64,000 nucleotides of DNA, taken from CAIOYC01 sp965277345. Its GTDB lineage: Bacteria; Pseudomonadota; Alphaproteobacteria; Caulobacterales; Caulobacteraceae. Of the stretch, positions 8,245-16,755 are shown one piece after another. The stretch's first letter is position 1; each line of letters begins with the position of its first letter. Below the pieces are notes generated by a model. That model saw only the letters and a list, made by a program, of their open reading frames with translations. It searched no databases and had not been told where the DNA came from. The stretch spans positions 124,001-188,000 of the forward strand of contig CBDICI010000003.1 of NCBI GenBank assembly GCA_965277345.1. Reading direction: 5' to 3'. A program made the translations under genes and the position numbers.

Positions 8245-9351
8245 ATGCGCATCCTCGGCTTCATGACCGGCACCTCGCTCGACGCCATCGACATGGCGAT
8301 CCTGGAGACCGACGGCGAGCGGATCACCGCCTTCGGCGCGGCGGGCGAGGCGGCGATGCCGGAGGATTTGCGCGCGTTGGCGCTGGAGGCCATCGCGGCC
8401 GGGCGGGCCTGGAAGCGGGGCGAGCCGGAGCCCAACCTGTTCCATCACCTGTCCGAAGCGATCGCCACGGCCCACCATCAGGCCGGGAGCGCCTTTCTCG
8501 CCGCTCGCGGGCTCGCCTGGTCGGACATCGACCTGATCGGCTTCCATGGCCAGACGGTGGTTCACGAGGCGCCGAAGGAAGGTCTCCCCGGCCGCACCCG
8601 CCAGCTCGGCGACGGCGCGCTGCTGGCCCGCCTGACGGGGCGTCCGGTGGCGTTCGACTTTCGCACCGCCGACGTGACGGCGGGGGGGCAGGGCGCGCCC
8701 CTGGCCCCGATCTATCACGCGGCGCGGGCCAGGGCCTCGGGCCTGACCCCGCCGCTGGCGGTGCTGAACCTCGGCGGGGTGGCCAACATCACCGCCATCG
8801 ACGCGGGCGGACGGGTGGTCGCCTTCGATACCGGCCCCGGCAACGGTCTGATCGACCAGTGGGTGGAGCGCCACGACCTTGGCCGCTTCGACGCGGAAGG
8901 GGCGCTGGCGGCGTCCGGCCGGATCGATGCGCAGGTTTTAGCCCGGCTGATGGAGCACCCGTTCTTCGGGGCGGTGGGGCCCAAGTCGCTGGATCGCTAC
9001 GACTTCAACCTGGACGCCGTGGCGGGTCTCTCGCCCGCGGACGGGGCGGCGACGCTGGCGGCGTTCACGGGGGCGAGCGTGGCGCTGGGGCTGAAGCAGA
9101 CCGGCGTCGGGACGGCGGCGATCATCGTCTGCGGCGGTGGGCGGCGCAACCTGCAGCTCCTGCGCGAGATCGGCCGTTACACGCACCGCCCCATCCTGAC
9201 CGCCGAAAAGGCCGGCTGGCGCGGCGACGCCATCGAGGCCGAGGCCTTCGCCTATCTGGCCGCCCGCACGGTGAAGGGCCTCCCCATCAGCTTCCCCGGC
9301 ACGACCGGGGTAGGCGCGCCCCTGGCGGGTGGGGTGGTGGCGGCGCCCTAA
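8245..9351 (+). CDS. anmK: Anhydro-N-acetylmuramic acid kinase
   Basis: A cytosolic kinase of 368 residues that hydrolyses and phosphorylates 1,6-anhydroMurNAc to MurNAc-6-P in peptidoglycan recycling. The N-terminal phosphate loop 'GFMTGTSLDAIDMAI' is diagnostic. 'GFHGQTVVHEAP', 'VAFDFRTADVTAGGQGAPL' and 'LNLGGVANIT' are the ASKHA-fold signatures, and 'VAFDTGPGNGLID' holds the catalytic Asp region. An alternative ATG at 8233 would add four residues. 8245 was preferred because family members begin at the equivalent of MRILG. The adjacent tyrS is on the other strand. Confidence 0.93.
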   Translation: MRILGFMTGTSLDAIDMAILETDGERITAFGAAGEAAMPEDLRALALEAIAAGRAWKRGEPEPNLFHHLSEAIATAHHQAGSAFLAARGLAWSDIDLIGFHGQTVVHEAPKEGLPGRTRQLGDGALLARLTGRPVAFDFRTADVTAGGQGAPLAPIYHAARARASGLTPPLAVLNLGGVANITAIDAGGRVVAFDTGPGNGLIDQWVERHDLGRFDAEGALAASGRIDAQVLARLMEHPFFGAVGPKSLDRYDFNLDAVAGLSPADGAATLAAFTGASVALGLKQTGVGTAAIIVCGGGRRNLQLLREIGRYTHRPILTAEKAGWRGDAIEAEAFAYLAARTVKGLPISFPGTTGVGAPLAGGVVAAP

Positions 9352-10001
9352 ACCAGCCCGTCCATCTTCATGCGCTTATCGACGTAGTTTCCCACGTGGA
9401 TCTCCACGTCGGGGATGTGTTCGGACCAGTAGTGGTTGGCGCCCTCCACCAGTTCGTAGTCGATGATGATGCCCTTCTGGGTGCGCAGCTTGGCCACCAC
9501 CCGCTCCACCTCGTGGGGCGTCGCCACCGCGTCGGCCGAGCCGTGCAGGATCAGGCCCGAGGCCGGGCAGGGGGCCAGGAACGAAAAGTCATAGACGTTG
9601 GTGGGCGGCGAGACGCTGATGAATCCGTCCGTCTCGGGCCGGCGCATGAGGAGCTGCATCCCGATCCAGGCCCCGAACTGATAGCCCGCCACCCAGCACT
9701 GGGCGGCCTGGGGGTTCTCGCCCTGCAGCCAGTCGAGCGCCGAGGCCGCGTCGGCCAACTCGCCGATGCCGCTGTCGAAGTCGCCCTGACTCTTGCCCAC
9801 GCCGCGGAAATTGAAGCTCAGCGTGGCGAAACCGCGCTTCATGAACACCCGATGCAGCTGCACCGTCGGCGCATTGTTCATCTGGCCGCCGGCCTTGGGA
9901 TGGGGATGCAGGATCAGCGCGATCGGCGCATTGGGCGTCTTGCCCCGGGTGTAACGACCTTCCAGACGTCCGGCGGCGCCGGCCAGGATCACCTCGGGCA
10001 T
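9348..10001 (-). CDS. Alpha/beta-hydrolase fold protein with altered nucleophile elbow
   Basis: A 217-residue protein with the compact alpha/beta-hydrolase fold seen in conserved alphaproteobacterial proteins. 'IALILHPHPKAGGQMNN' is the oxyanion-side strand, and 'TLSFNFRGVGKSQGDFD' and 'PASGLILHGSADAV' are the strands with the acid. 'EGANHYWSEH' holds the histidine. The expected G-x-S-x-G elbow reads 'AGYQFGAWIG', with CAG (Gln) where the catalytic Ser should be. Either it is not a classical serine hydrolase or this copy is inactive. The last bases overlap anmK's 3' end tail-to-tail by 4 bp. The function is unknown. Confidence 0.75.
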   Translation of the reverse strand: MPEVILAGAAGRLEGRYTRGKTPNAPIALILHPHPKAGGQMNNAPTVQLHRVFMKRGFATLSFNFRGVGKSQGDFDSGIGELADAASALDWLQGENPQAAQCWVAGYQFGAWIGMQLLMRRPETDGFISVSPPTNVYDFSFLAPCPASGLILHGSADAVATPHEVERVVAKLRTQKGIIIDYELVEGANHYWSEHIPDVEIHVGNYVDKRMKMDGLV

Positions 10002-10023
10002 ACGGTCTTCAATCCCTCAAATA

Positions 10024-10054
10024 CTTGACTGCCACAGTCGGGTTTCCTACATCC
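10024..10054 (+). promoter_or_regulatory. Possible promoter/operator of the iscR-suf operon
   Basis: TTGACT at 10024-10029 and TACATC at 10049-10054 are 19 bases apart edge to edge, a spacing slightly long for sigma-70. The -35-like box overlaps a small palindrome GACTG-CCA-CAGTC (10026-10038). An Rrf2-family repressor that regulates its own operon would be expected to bind here. This is a visual call only. Confidence 0.3.
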
Positions 10055-10131
10055 GGCGGACGTGGAAGCGGCGGCTATTAACACACCGGTCGTGGTCAGC
10101 GGGTAATTTTTCCAAGCGAGGGTCCGGGTCG

Positions 10132-10599
10132 ATGCGGTTGGGCGCCAAAGGCCGCTATGCCGTCATGGCGATGGCCGACATCGCCCGTCATGGGCGCGAG
10201 GGCGCGGTGAGCCTGGCCGAGATCGCCGAGCGCCAGGAAATCTCCCTCGCCTATCTGGAGCAGCTCTTCGCCCGCCTGCGTCGCGCCGGGCTGGTGGCCA
10301 GCGTGCGCGGTCCGGGCGGCGGCTATCGCCTGGCGCGCGCACCCGAGGCCACCTCGGTGGGATCCATCGTGCTGGCGGTGGACGAGCCGCTGCACGCCAC
10401 CCGCTGTGACGCGCGGGGCGAGATCGGCTGCCTGTCTGGCGGCGAGCGGTGCATGACCCACCACCTGTGGGAGGCGCTGGGCGATGAGATCGAACAGTTC
10501 CTGGACGGCGTCTCGCTGGCCGACGTGATCGGCCACCGCATTCCACGCCGCGCCCCCGCGCGGGCCAGGGGCTCGGCGCGGGTGGAGGTCGCCGCATGA
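10132..10599 (+). CDS. iscR: Rrf2-family Fe-S regulator, IscR-like, first gene of the suf operon
   Basis: A 155-residue winged-helix regulator. The N-terminal HTH shows 'GAKGRYAVMAMADIAR', 'EISLAYLEQLFARLRRAGLV' and the wing 'SVRGPGGGYRLAR'. Three cysteines in 'TRCDARGEIGCLSGGERC' match the Fe-S ligand cluster of IscR, although the spacing is slightly longer than in E. coli. Such proteins sense cluster supply and repress isc/suf transcription. Its stop overlaps the following cysteine desulfurase start by 4 bp, so it is cotranscribed with the suf genes it presumably controls. Confidence 0.88.
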   Translation: MRLGAKGRYAVMAMADIARHGREGAVSLAEIAERQEISLAYLEQLFARLRRAGLVASVRGPGGGYRLARAPEATSVGSIVLAVDEPLHATRCDARGEIGCLSGGERCMTHHLWEALGDEIEQFLDGVSLADVIGHRIPRRAPARARGSARVEVAA

Positions 10600-11777
10600 G
10601 CCGACCCGCCCTGCAGAAATCCGATCCGGTCTATCTCGACTACAACGCCACCGCCCCGATCCGGCCGGAGGCGCAGGACGCCGCCGTCTGTGCGCTCCGC
10701 CTCGGCGCCAACCCATCTTCCGTCCACGCTGCCGGCCGCATGGCGCGGGCCGCGGTGGAGAGGGCGCGGGCCGAGGTGGCGCGGCTGGTGAACGCACCGC
10801 AGGAGCAGGTGATCTTCACCTCCGGCGGGACCGAGGCCAACCGCATCGCCGTGGAGGGCGCCGTCGCTCAGGGCTGTCGGCGGCCCATCCTGCTGGCCAC
10901 CGAACACGACAGCACCTTTCGCCCCGCCATGGCGTCGGGTCACTGGACCGAGGCCTGGCCGGTGGATGCCCGCGGCGTGGCCGATCTGGACTGGCTTGGC
11001 GACCGTCTGACCCGGTGGGACGCCAGGGACGGCGCCCCCTTCGTCGCCCTGTCGCTGGCCAACAGCGAGACGGGCGTGATCCAGCCGGTGGCGAAGGCCG
11101 CCGCCCTGGTCCACGCCGCCGGCGGCGCGCTGCACGTGGACGCCGTGCAGGCGGCGGGCCGGATCGCCGTCGATGTCGCCGCGCTGGGCGCCGATACCCT
11201 GTCCCTCTCCGGTCACAAGCTCGGCGCGCCGCAGGGCGTCGGCGCGCTGGTGGCGACCCCGGGCGCCCCCATGAGGGTCAAGCACGCCTTTATCGGCGCC
11301 CATGCACTGTCCGTGGGTCAGGAACGGGGCCTGCGCGCCGGCACCGAGAACGTCTCCGGCATCGCCGGCTTCGGCGCCGCGGCCACGGCGGCCATGCACG
11401 ACCTTGACGAGGTTCCGGTCCAGGCCCTCTGGCGCGACGCCGCCGCCGAACGGTTGAAGGCCGAGGGCGCGGTAATCGCCGGGGAGGGGGCGCCGCGCCT
11501 GCCGGGCGTGCTCTGCGCGGTGACCGAGGGCTTTTCCTCCGAACTGCAGGTGATGATGCTCGACCTGGAGGGCGTGATGGTTTCGGCCGGCTCGGCCTGT
11601 TCCTCCGGCAAGGTGAGTCACAGCCTGGTGCTGGCCTCCATGGGCCTGCTGGGCCTGGCGGGTTACGCGGTGCGGGCCTCGGGCGGGTGGGCGACGACGG
11701 AGGCGGACTGGGCCCGCTTCGCCGATGTATGGCTTTTCGCCCATGAACGGCACGCCCGCCGCAGGAGTGTCGCCTGA
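10596..11777 (+). CDS. Cysteine desulfurase, NifS/IscS-like
   Basis: A 393-residue PLP enzyme taking sulfur from cysteine as a persulfide. 'VYLDYNATAPIRPE' opens the fold. 'TSGGTEANRIAVEGA' is the cofactor-phosphate region, 'SLSGHKLGAPQGVGAL' contains the PLP-binding Lys, and 'SAGSACSSGKVSHS' holds the sulfur-accepting Cys on the mobile loop (class I form). It is a second desulfurase in the same operon as SufS, an arrangement common in Alphaproteobacteria. The start ATG overlaps the iscR stop, and its own stop overlaps the sufB start. Confidence 0.92.
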   Translation: MSRPALQKSDPVYLDYNATAPIRPEAQDAAVCALRLGANPSSVHAAGRMARAAVERARAEVARLVNAPQEQVIFTSGGTEANRIAVEGAVAQGCRRPILLATEHDSTFRPAMASGHWTEAWPVDARGVADLDWLGDRLTRWDARDGAPFVALSLANSETGVIQPVAKAAALVHAAGGALHVDAVQAAGRIAVDVAALGADTLSLSGHKLGAPQGVGALVATPGAPMRVKHAFIGAHALSVGQERGLRAGTENVSGIAGFGAAATAAMHDLDEVPVQALWRDAAAERLKAEGAVIAGEGAPRLPGVLCAVTEGFSSELQVMMLDLEGVMVSAGSACSSGKVSHSLVLASMGLLGLAGYAVRASGGWATTEADWARFADVWLFAHERHARRRSVA

Positions 11778-13240
11778 TGGCCGCCGTTCGCGAAACCGTG
11801 AAGACCGTCGAGGCGCTGGAAGCCTATGAGCACGGCTTCGTTACCGAGATCGAGACCGAGTTCGCGCCCAAGGGGCTGAACGAGGACATCGTCCGCTTCA
11901 TCTCCGCCAAGAAGAACGAGCCGGACTGGATGCTGGACTGGCGCCTTGAGGCCTATCGCCGCTGGCTGGCCATGGACGAGCCGGACTGGGCCAAGGTCGA
12001 CTTTCCGAAGATCGACTACCAGGACGCCTGCTATTACGCGGCGCCCAAGGAAGGCCCCAAGTCGCTGGACGAGGTCGATCCGGAACTACTGCGCACCTAC
12101 GAAAAGCTCGGCATCCCATTGAAAGAACAGGCGACCCTGGCCGGAGTTCAGGGCGCGCCGCGCATCGCGGTGGATGCGGTGTTCGACAGCGTGTCGGTGG
12201 CCACCACCTTTCGCGCCGAGCTGGCCAAGTCCGGCGTGATCTTCTGCCCGATCTCCGAGGCGCTTCGCGATCATCCGGAGCTGGTGCGCAAGTATCTGGC
12301 CAGCGTGGTGCCGACCACGGACAACTATTTCGCCTGCCTGAATTCGGCGGTCTTCTCTGACGGCTCCTTCGTCTACATCCCGCCGGGGGTTCGTTGCCCC
12401 ATGGAGCTCAGCACCTATTTCCGCATCAACGCCAGCGGCACCGGCCAATTCGAGCGCACCCTGATCATCGCCGACAAGGGATCTTACGTCTCCTATCTGG
12501 AGGGCTGCACCGCGCCGCAGCGGGACGAGAACCAGCTCCACGCCGCGGTGGTGGAGCTGGTGGCGCTGGAGGATGCGGAGATCAAATACTCCACCGTGCA
12601 GAACTGGTATCCGGGCGATCCGCAGACCGGCAAGGGCGGCATCTACAACTTCGTCACCAAGCGGGCGGATTGCCGGGGCGACCGCTCCAAGGTGAGTTGG
12701 ACCCAGGTGGAGACCGGAAGCGCCATCACCTGGAAGTACCCCTCCTGCGTGCTGCGCGGCGAGGAATCGCAGGGCGAGTTCTACTCCATCGCCATCACCA
12801 ATGGGCGCCAACAGGCCGATACCGGCACCAAGATGATCCACCTCGGCAAGAACACCCGCTCGCGGATCATCAGTAAGGGCATTTCCGCGGGGCGTTCCAC
12901 CGGCACCTATCGCGGGCTGGTCTCGGCGCACCCCAAGGCGCTGGGCGCCCGCAACTTCACCCAGTGCGACTCACTTCTGATCGGCAAGGACTGCGCGGCC
13001 CACACCGTGCCCTATGTGGAGGCGCGCAACGCCCATTGCACCTTCGAGCACGAAGCCACCACCACCCGCCTCTCCGACGACCAGCTGTTCTACTGCCAGA
13101 GCCGGGGCTTGGACGCGGAAGCTGCAGTAGCCCTCCTCGTCAACGGCTTCGTCCGCGACGTCCTGCAACAACTCCCCATGGAGTTCGCCGTCGAGGCGCA
13201 GAAGCTGGTGGCGGTGTCGCTTGAGGGGAGCGTGGGATGA
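11777..13240 (+). CDS. sufB: Fe-S cluster assembly scaffold subunit SufB
   Basis: A 487-residue SufB, the main scaffold of the SufBC2D complex. The core beta-helix shows 'YIPPGVRCPMELSTYFRIN', 'KGSYVSYLEGCTAPQRDENQ', 'YSTVQNWYPGDPQTGKGGIY' and 'TKRADCRGDRSKVSWTQVE'. The C-terminal 'DCAAHTVPYVEARNAHCTFE' holds a conserved Cys proposed as a persulfide acceptor and cluster ligand. The size and motifs are normal. The start overlaps the preceding stop by one base. The stop overlaps the next small ORF (ATGA), so translation is coupled. Confidence 0.97.
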   Translation: MAAVRETVKTVEALEAYEHGFVTEIETEFAPKGLNEDIVRFISAKKNEPDWMLDWRLEAYRRWLAMDEPDWAKVDFPKIDYQDACYYAAPKEGPKSLDEVDPELLRTYEKLGIPLKEQATLAGVQGAPRIAVDAVFDSVSVATTFRAELAKSGVIFCPISEALRDHPELVRKYLASVVPTTDNYFACLNSAVFSDGSFVYIPPGVRCPMELSTYFRINASGTGQFERTLIIADKGSYVSYLEGCTAPQRDENQLHAAVVELVALEDAEIKYSTVQNWYPGDPQTGKGGIYNFVTKRADCRGDRSKVSWTQVETGSAITWKYPSCVLRGEESQGEFYSIAITNGRQQADTGTKMIHLGKNTRSRIISKGISAGRSTGTYRGLVSAHPKALGARNFTQCDSLLIGKDCAAHTVPYVEARNAHCTFEHEATTTRLSDDQLFYCQSRGLDAEAAVALLVNGFVRDVLQQLPMEFAVEAQKLVAVSLEGSVG

Positions 13241-13515
13241 GCCATCCGGGCTTCGTTACGGAGTGGAACCAGCCCAACCCACGAATTGAGGTTGTAATTC
13301 TGTCGCTCCAAACCGCCGGATATGTTGTGAAGCCGCTCGTTCACAAGACGGCGCTGACAATCGAGTATTCAAAAGAAACTGATGGTCGTTGGAAAACGCT
13401 TTTGGCAATTTTGAGGACGCTCATATTTCGATCAAGTGGTGGTGTCCTTGTGTTCAACAGAAAATTTGGGAACTACGGGCTAGTGCGCTACCGAACTCCC
13501 TTTAGGTGGCTTTAA
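13237..13515 (+). CDS. Small protein of unknown function, low-GC, inserted between sufB and sufC
   Basis: A 92-residue ORF that I do not recognise. It starts with ATG overlapping the sufB stop (ATGA) and ends with TAA overlapping the sufC ATG (TAATG), so it is joined seamlessly to both neighbours. Composition is basic ('RWKTLLAILRTLIFRSSGG') with one hydrophobic stretch of about 15 residues, no cysteines and no clear signal peptide. Codon and base use are plainly unlike the flanking genes, with many AAT, ATA, TTG, AAA and TTT codons. That suggests recent transfer or a fast-evolving accessory. It may be a real suf-linked protein or a spurious frame in an inserted fragment. Confidence 0.5.
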   Translation: MSHPGFVTEWNQPNPRIEVVILSLQTAGYVVKPLVHKTALTIEYSKETDGRWKTLLAILRTLIFRSSGGVLVFNRKFGNYGLVRYRTPFRWL

Positions 13516-14261
13516 TGCTCTCCATCTCCAACCTCCACGTCAGCGTCGCCAACAAGCCGATCATCGACGGCCTTTCGCTCACCGTGCCGGCGGGGGAGGT
13601 TCATGCGGTGATGGGTCCGAACGGGGCCGGGAAGTCGACGCTTTCCTACACCTTGGCCGGACGCGGCGGGTATGAGGTGACGGGCGGTTCGGCGACCCTT
13701 GACAGTGAGGACCTGCTGACCCTCTCGCCGGACGCGCGCGCGGCCAAGGGCGTGTTTCTTTCCTTCCAATATCCCCTTGAAATCCCCGGCGTTCCCGCCC
13801 TTACCTTCATCCGCACCGCCATGAACGCCCAGCGCAAGGCGCGCGGCGAGGCGGAGGTCTCCGCGCCGGAGTTCCTGAAGCGGGTCCGCGCCGCCGCCGC
13901 CGCGCTCCGCATGGATATGGACATGCTGAAGCGCGGGCTGAACGTCGGCTTCTCGGGCGGCGAGAAGAAGCGGATGGAGATCCTGCAGATGGCGCTGCTG
14001 GAACCCCGCCTGCTGATTCTCGACGAGACCGATTCGGGGCTCGACATCGACGCGCTGCGCATCGTGTCCGAGGGCGTCAACGCCATGCGCCGGCCGGACC
14101 GCGCCATGCTGGTGATCACCCACTACCAGCGCCTGCTCGACCACATCAAACCCGACCGGGTGCACGTGCTGGCGGGCGGGCGCATCGTCGCCTCCGGCGG
14201 CCCGGAGCTGGCGCTGGAGTTGGAGCGCGAAGGCTACGACAAGTATGCGAGGGCGGCGTGA
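13515..14261 (+). CDS. sufC: Fe-S assembly ATPase SufC
   Basis: A 248-residue ABC-type ATPase of the SufBCD complex. Walker A is 'MGPNGAGKSTLSY', the Q-loop region 'LSFQYPLEIPGV', the signature 'VGFSGGEKKRMEIL' and Walker B 'LLILDETDSGLDID', with the H-loop 'VITHYQR'. SufC is soluble and has no membrane partner. It drives conformational change in SufB-SufD. The start at ATG 13515 fits the TAATG overlap with the small upstream ORF. A GTG at 13506 would add three residues and is less likely. Confidence 0.95.
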   Translation: MLSISNLHVSVANKPIIDGLSLTVPAGEVHAVMGPNGAGKSTLSYTLAGRGGYEVTGGSATLDSEDLLTLSPDARAAKGVFLSFQYPLEIPGVPALTFIRTAMNAQRKARGEAEVSAPEFLKRVRAAAAALRMDMDMLKRGLNVGFSGGEKKRMEILQMALLEPRLLILDETDSGLDIDALRIVSEGVNAMRRPDRAMLVITHYQRLLDHIKPDRVHVLAGGRIVASGGPELALELEREGYDKYARAA

Positions 14262-14279
14262 GCGGCCTCGCGGTGAGAA

Positions 14280-14428
14280 CCCTTCCGCCTCGAGGGGGGA
14301 AGGGCAGGATTGGGGTTGGAGTCGAAGAGGGCGCGGAGTGGGCGCTGATGGAGCCTCCAGCGCTATCTGCAAAAGCGTTGTGCACCCACCCCCTCTCCCA
14401 GCCTCTCCCCCCTCGAGGGGGAGAGAGG
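14280..14428. repeat. Intergenic repeat, family C copy 1, inside the suf operon
   Basis: An approximately 150-bp element bounded by inverted CCTCGAGGGGG-type arms, with an interior containing 'GGATTGGGG', a 'GCTGATGGAGCC' block and 'TTGTGCACCCACCCCC'. A related copy lies at 35482-35635 between serS and surE. It interrupts the spacing of sufC and sufD but keeps the operon orientation, and its right end forms the sufD ribosome binding site. Confidence 0.7.
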
Positions 14429-14430
14429 AT
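14421..14430 (+). promoter_or_regulatory. sufD ribosome binding site formed by the repeat's end
   Basis: The purine-rich GAGAGAGGAT sits directly before the sufD ATG at 14431 and is continuous with the right arm of repeat C copy 1, so the repeat supplies the Shine-Dalgarno-like sequence. The same situation holds for surE. Confidence 0.5.
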
Positions 14431-15474
14431 ATGACCCTCGCCGCCGCCATCGAAGCGCGCGACGCCGACCTGCTGCCCGGCCGGCGGGACGAGGACTGGC
14501 GCTGGACCGGCCTGCGCGAGCTGATCCGCGTCGTGCCCCCCGCCTCGCCCGCCGTGGATGGGGCGGCGGCGAACGCCGCGCTGGCTGGGCTGGACTGGCC
14601 CACGCGACTGTTCGCCAACGGTCGTGCGCTGGACGACGGAGCGATCGCCGTCCCCGCCGGGGGTGAGGCCGCGCTTATCCGCCGCTTCGTCTCGGTCAGT
14701 GACGGCAGGGCGCATCATCTTGCGGCGGCGGTGTCGGTGGGCGAAGGCGCGCACCTGGTGCTGATCGACAGCTTCGAGGGGCAGGGTTCCGACTATCTCG
14801 CCAGCGCGACGCTGACCCTTGACCTCGCCGCGAATGCCGAGATCGAGCGGATCGTGCTCCTGGACGACGCCGGGGACGCCGTTTCCGTCGCGCGCACCGA
14901 GGTGCACCTGGCAGCCGGCGCGCGCTTCCACCAGACGGTGCTCGCCACTGGCGCCAGGCGTCAGCGGTTCGAGACCCACGTCACCCACCCTGGAGCGGGG
15001 GCGCAGGTGTGGCTGGACGGCGCCTATGTTCTCGTCGGCAGGCGCCATTCCGACCAGACCACCGTGGTCACCCATACGGGCGAGAACGGCGTCACCATCC
15101 AGCTCACCAAGGGCGTGGCGACGGACCAGGCGCGGGGTGTGTTCCAGGGGCGGATCGTGGTTCAGCGCGGCGCCGACGGTACGGACGCGCGCATGGCCCA
15201 CCACGCCCTGCTGCTGTCCGACCGGGCGGAGATCGACGCCAAGCCCGAGCTGGAAATCTATGCCGACGACGTGGCCTGCGCCCACGGCAACACGGTAGGC
15301 GCGCTCGATGAGGCGGCGATCTTCTACGCCCGCTCGCGCGGCATTCCCGAGGCCGCGGCGAAAGCCATGCTCACCACCGCCTTCCTCGGCGAAGTGGTGG
15401 AGCGCATCGTCAGCGAACCGGCGCGGGTGCTGGCCGCAGGGTGGCTTGCCGAGCGGTTGGACAGGTTGGCATGA
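14431..15474 (+). CDS. sufD: Fe-S cluster assembly protein SufD
   Basis: A 347-residue partner of SufB and SufC. The N-terminal helical part is followed by the right-handed beta-helix common to SufB and SufD, with 'HLVLIDSFEGQGSDYLASA', 'QTTVVTHTGENGVTIQLTKG' and 'GVFQGRIVVQRGADGTDA'. The conserved C-terminal block 'VACAHGNTVGALDEAAIFYA' carries the interface Cys and His. The start at ATG 14431 was chosen because the open frame before it is only repeat sequence. The stop overlaps the sufS start (ATGA). Confidence 0.93.
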   Translation: MTLAAAIEARDADLLPGRRDEDWRWTGLRELIRVVPPASPAVDGAAANAALAGLDWPTRLFANGRALDDGAIAVPAGGEAALIRRFVSVSDGRAHHLAAAVSVGEGAHLVLIDSFEGQGSDYLASATLTLDLAANAEIERIVLLDDAGDAVSVARTEVHLAAGARFHQTVLATGARRQRFETHVTHPGAGAQVWLDGAYVLVGRRHSDQTTVVTHTGENGVTIQLTKGVATDQARGVFQGRIVVQRGADGTDARMAHHALLLSDRAEIDAKPELEIYADDVACAHGNTVGALDEAAIFYARSRGIPEAAAKAMLTTAFLGEVVERIVSEPARVLAAGWLAERLDRLA

Positions 15475-16733
15475 CCCTCAAAATATCCGCTCATCCCAAA
15501 CCGAAGTTACTCCCCGTCTTCAGCGTCGGCGCCCTTCGCGCCGAGTTTCCGATCCTGTCGCGGCAGGTAAATGGGCGTCCGCTGATCTATCTGGATTCAG
15601 CGGCTTCCGCGCAAAAGCCGCGCGTCGTGATCTCCGCCATGACCGCGGCGATGGAGGGCGCCTATGCCAACGTCCACCGCGGCCTGCACACCTTGGCCAA
15701 CGAAACCACGGAGGCCTATGAAGCCGCGCGCCGCGCCGTGGCGGGCCTGCTGAACGCCGGATCGGTGGACGAGATCGTCTTCACCAAGGGCGCGACGGAG
15801 GCGATCAACCTCGTCGCCCACAGCTATGGCGGGCTGCTTCAGGCGGGCGATGAGATCGTGTTGTCGCAGCTCGAACACCACGCCAATCTGGTGCCTTGGC
15901 ACATGCTGCGCGAACGGCGCGGTGTGGTGCTGCGCCATGTGCCGGTGCAGGACGACGGGGCGCTGGATATGGCGGCCTATCACGCCCTGCTCGGTCCCCG
16001 CACGAAGCTCGTGGCGCTGACGCACATGTCGAACGTCACCGGGGCGGTCTCCGACGCCCGGGCCATCGCCGAAGCGGCCCACGCGGTGGGCGCCAGGGTG
16101 CTGTTCGACGGCTGCCAGGCGGTGGTGCACCAGAGCGTGGACGTGCGGGCTATCGGCGCCGACTTCTACGTCTTTTCCGGCCACAAGCTGTATGGCCCCA
16201 CCGGCATCGGCGCCCTCTACGGCAAGGCGGAGCTGCTGGCGGCCATGCCGCCGTGGCAGGGCGGGGGCGAGATGATCGCCAGCGTCTCTCTGGACGCCAT
16301 AACCTACGCCGATCCGCCGCATCGGTTCGAGGCCGGCACCCCGCCGATCCTGGAGGCCATAGGGCTCGGCGCGGCCATAGACTGGCTGAACGGACAGGAC
16401 CGCAGCGCCATCGCCGCGCATGAACACGCGCTTTACCAACGCGCCCTCGACGGTCTGGCCGGCCAGAACTGGCTGCGCGTCCTCGGCGACGCGCCCGGCA
16501 AGGGATCGATCCTCAGCTTCACGGTAGAGGGCGCCCATGCGCACGATGTGGCGCAGATCCTCGACCGCTACGGCATCGCCGTGCGCGCCGGCACGCATTG
16601 CGCCGAACCCCTGATGCAGCGCTTTGGCGTTACGTCGAGCGCGCGGGCCTCGTTCGCCCTATATAATACCCTGGACGAGGCCGACCGCTTCGCCGAGGCC
16701 CTGATCACCGCCCGCAGCTTTTTCGTACCCTGA
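15471..16733 (+). CDS. sufS: Cysteine desulfurase SufS
   Basis: A 420-residue class II PLP-dependent cysteine desulfurase. 'YLDSAASAQKPRVVISAM' and 'NVHRGLHTLANETTEAYE' are typical. 'VFSGHKLYGPTGIGALYG' holds the PLP Lys, and 'GIAVRAGTHCAEPLMQRFG' contains the catalytic Cys in the tighter group II loop. It normally hands sulfur to SufE or SufU, neither of which is encoded nearby. The ATG overlaps the sufD stop, so the genes are translationally coupled. Confidence 0.95.
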   Translation: MTLKISAHPKPKLLPVFSVGALRAEFPILSRQVNGRPLIYLDSAASAQKPRVVISAMTAAMEGAYANVHRGLHTLANETTEAYEAARRAVAGLLNAGSVDEIVFTKGATEAINLVAHSYGGLLQAGDEIVLSQLEHHANLVPWHMLRERRGVVLRHVPVQDDGALDMAAYHALLGPRTKLVALTHMSNVTGAVSDARAIAEAAHAVGARVLFDGCQAVVHQSVDVRAIGADFYVFSGHKLYGPTGIGALYGKAELLAAMPPWQGGGEMIASVSLDAITYADPPHRFEAGTPPILEAIGLGAAIDWLNGQDRSAIAAHEHALYQRALDGLAGQNWLRVLGDAPGKGSILSFTVEGAHAHDVAQILDRYGIAVRAGTHCAEPLMQRFGVTSSARASFALYNTLDEADRFAEALITARSFFVP

Positions 16734-16755
16734 CCGACCATGCCCAGGCTTTCCG

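Noticed and set aside
10323..11753. Minus-strand open frame opposite iscR and the cysteine desulfurase
   Set aside because: It is antisense to two well-supported genes and shows no known domain.
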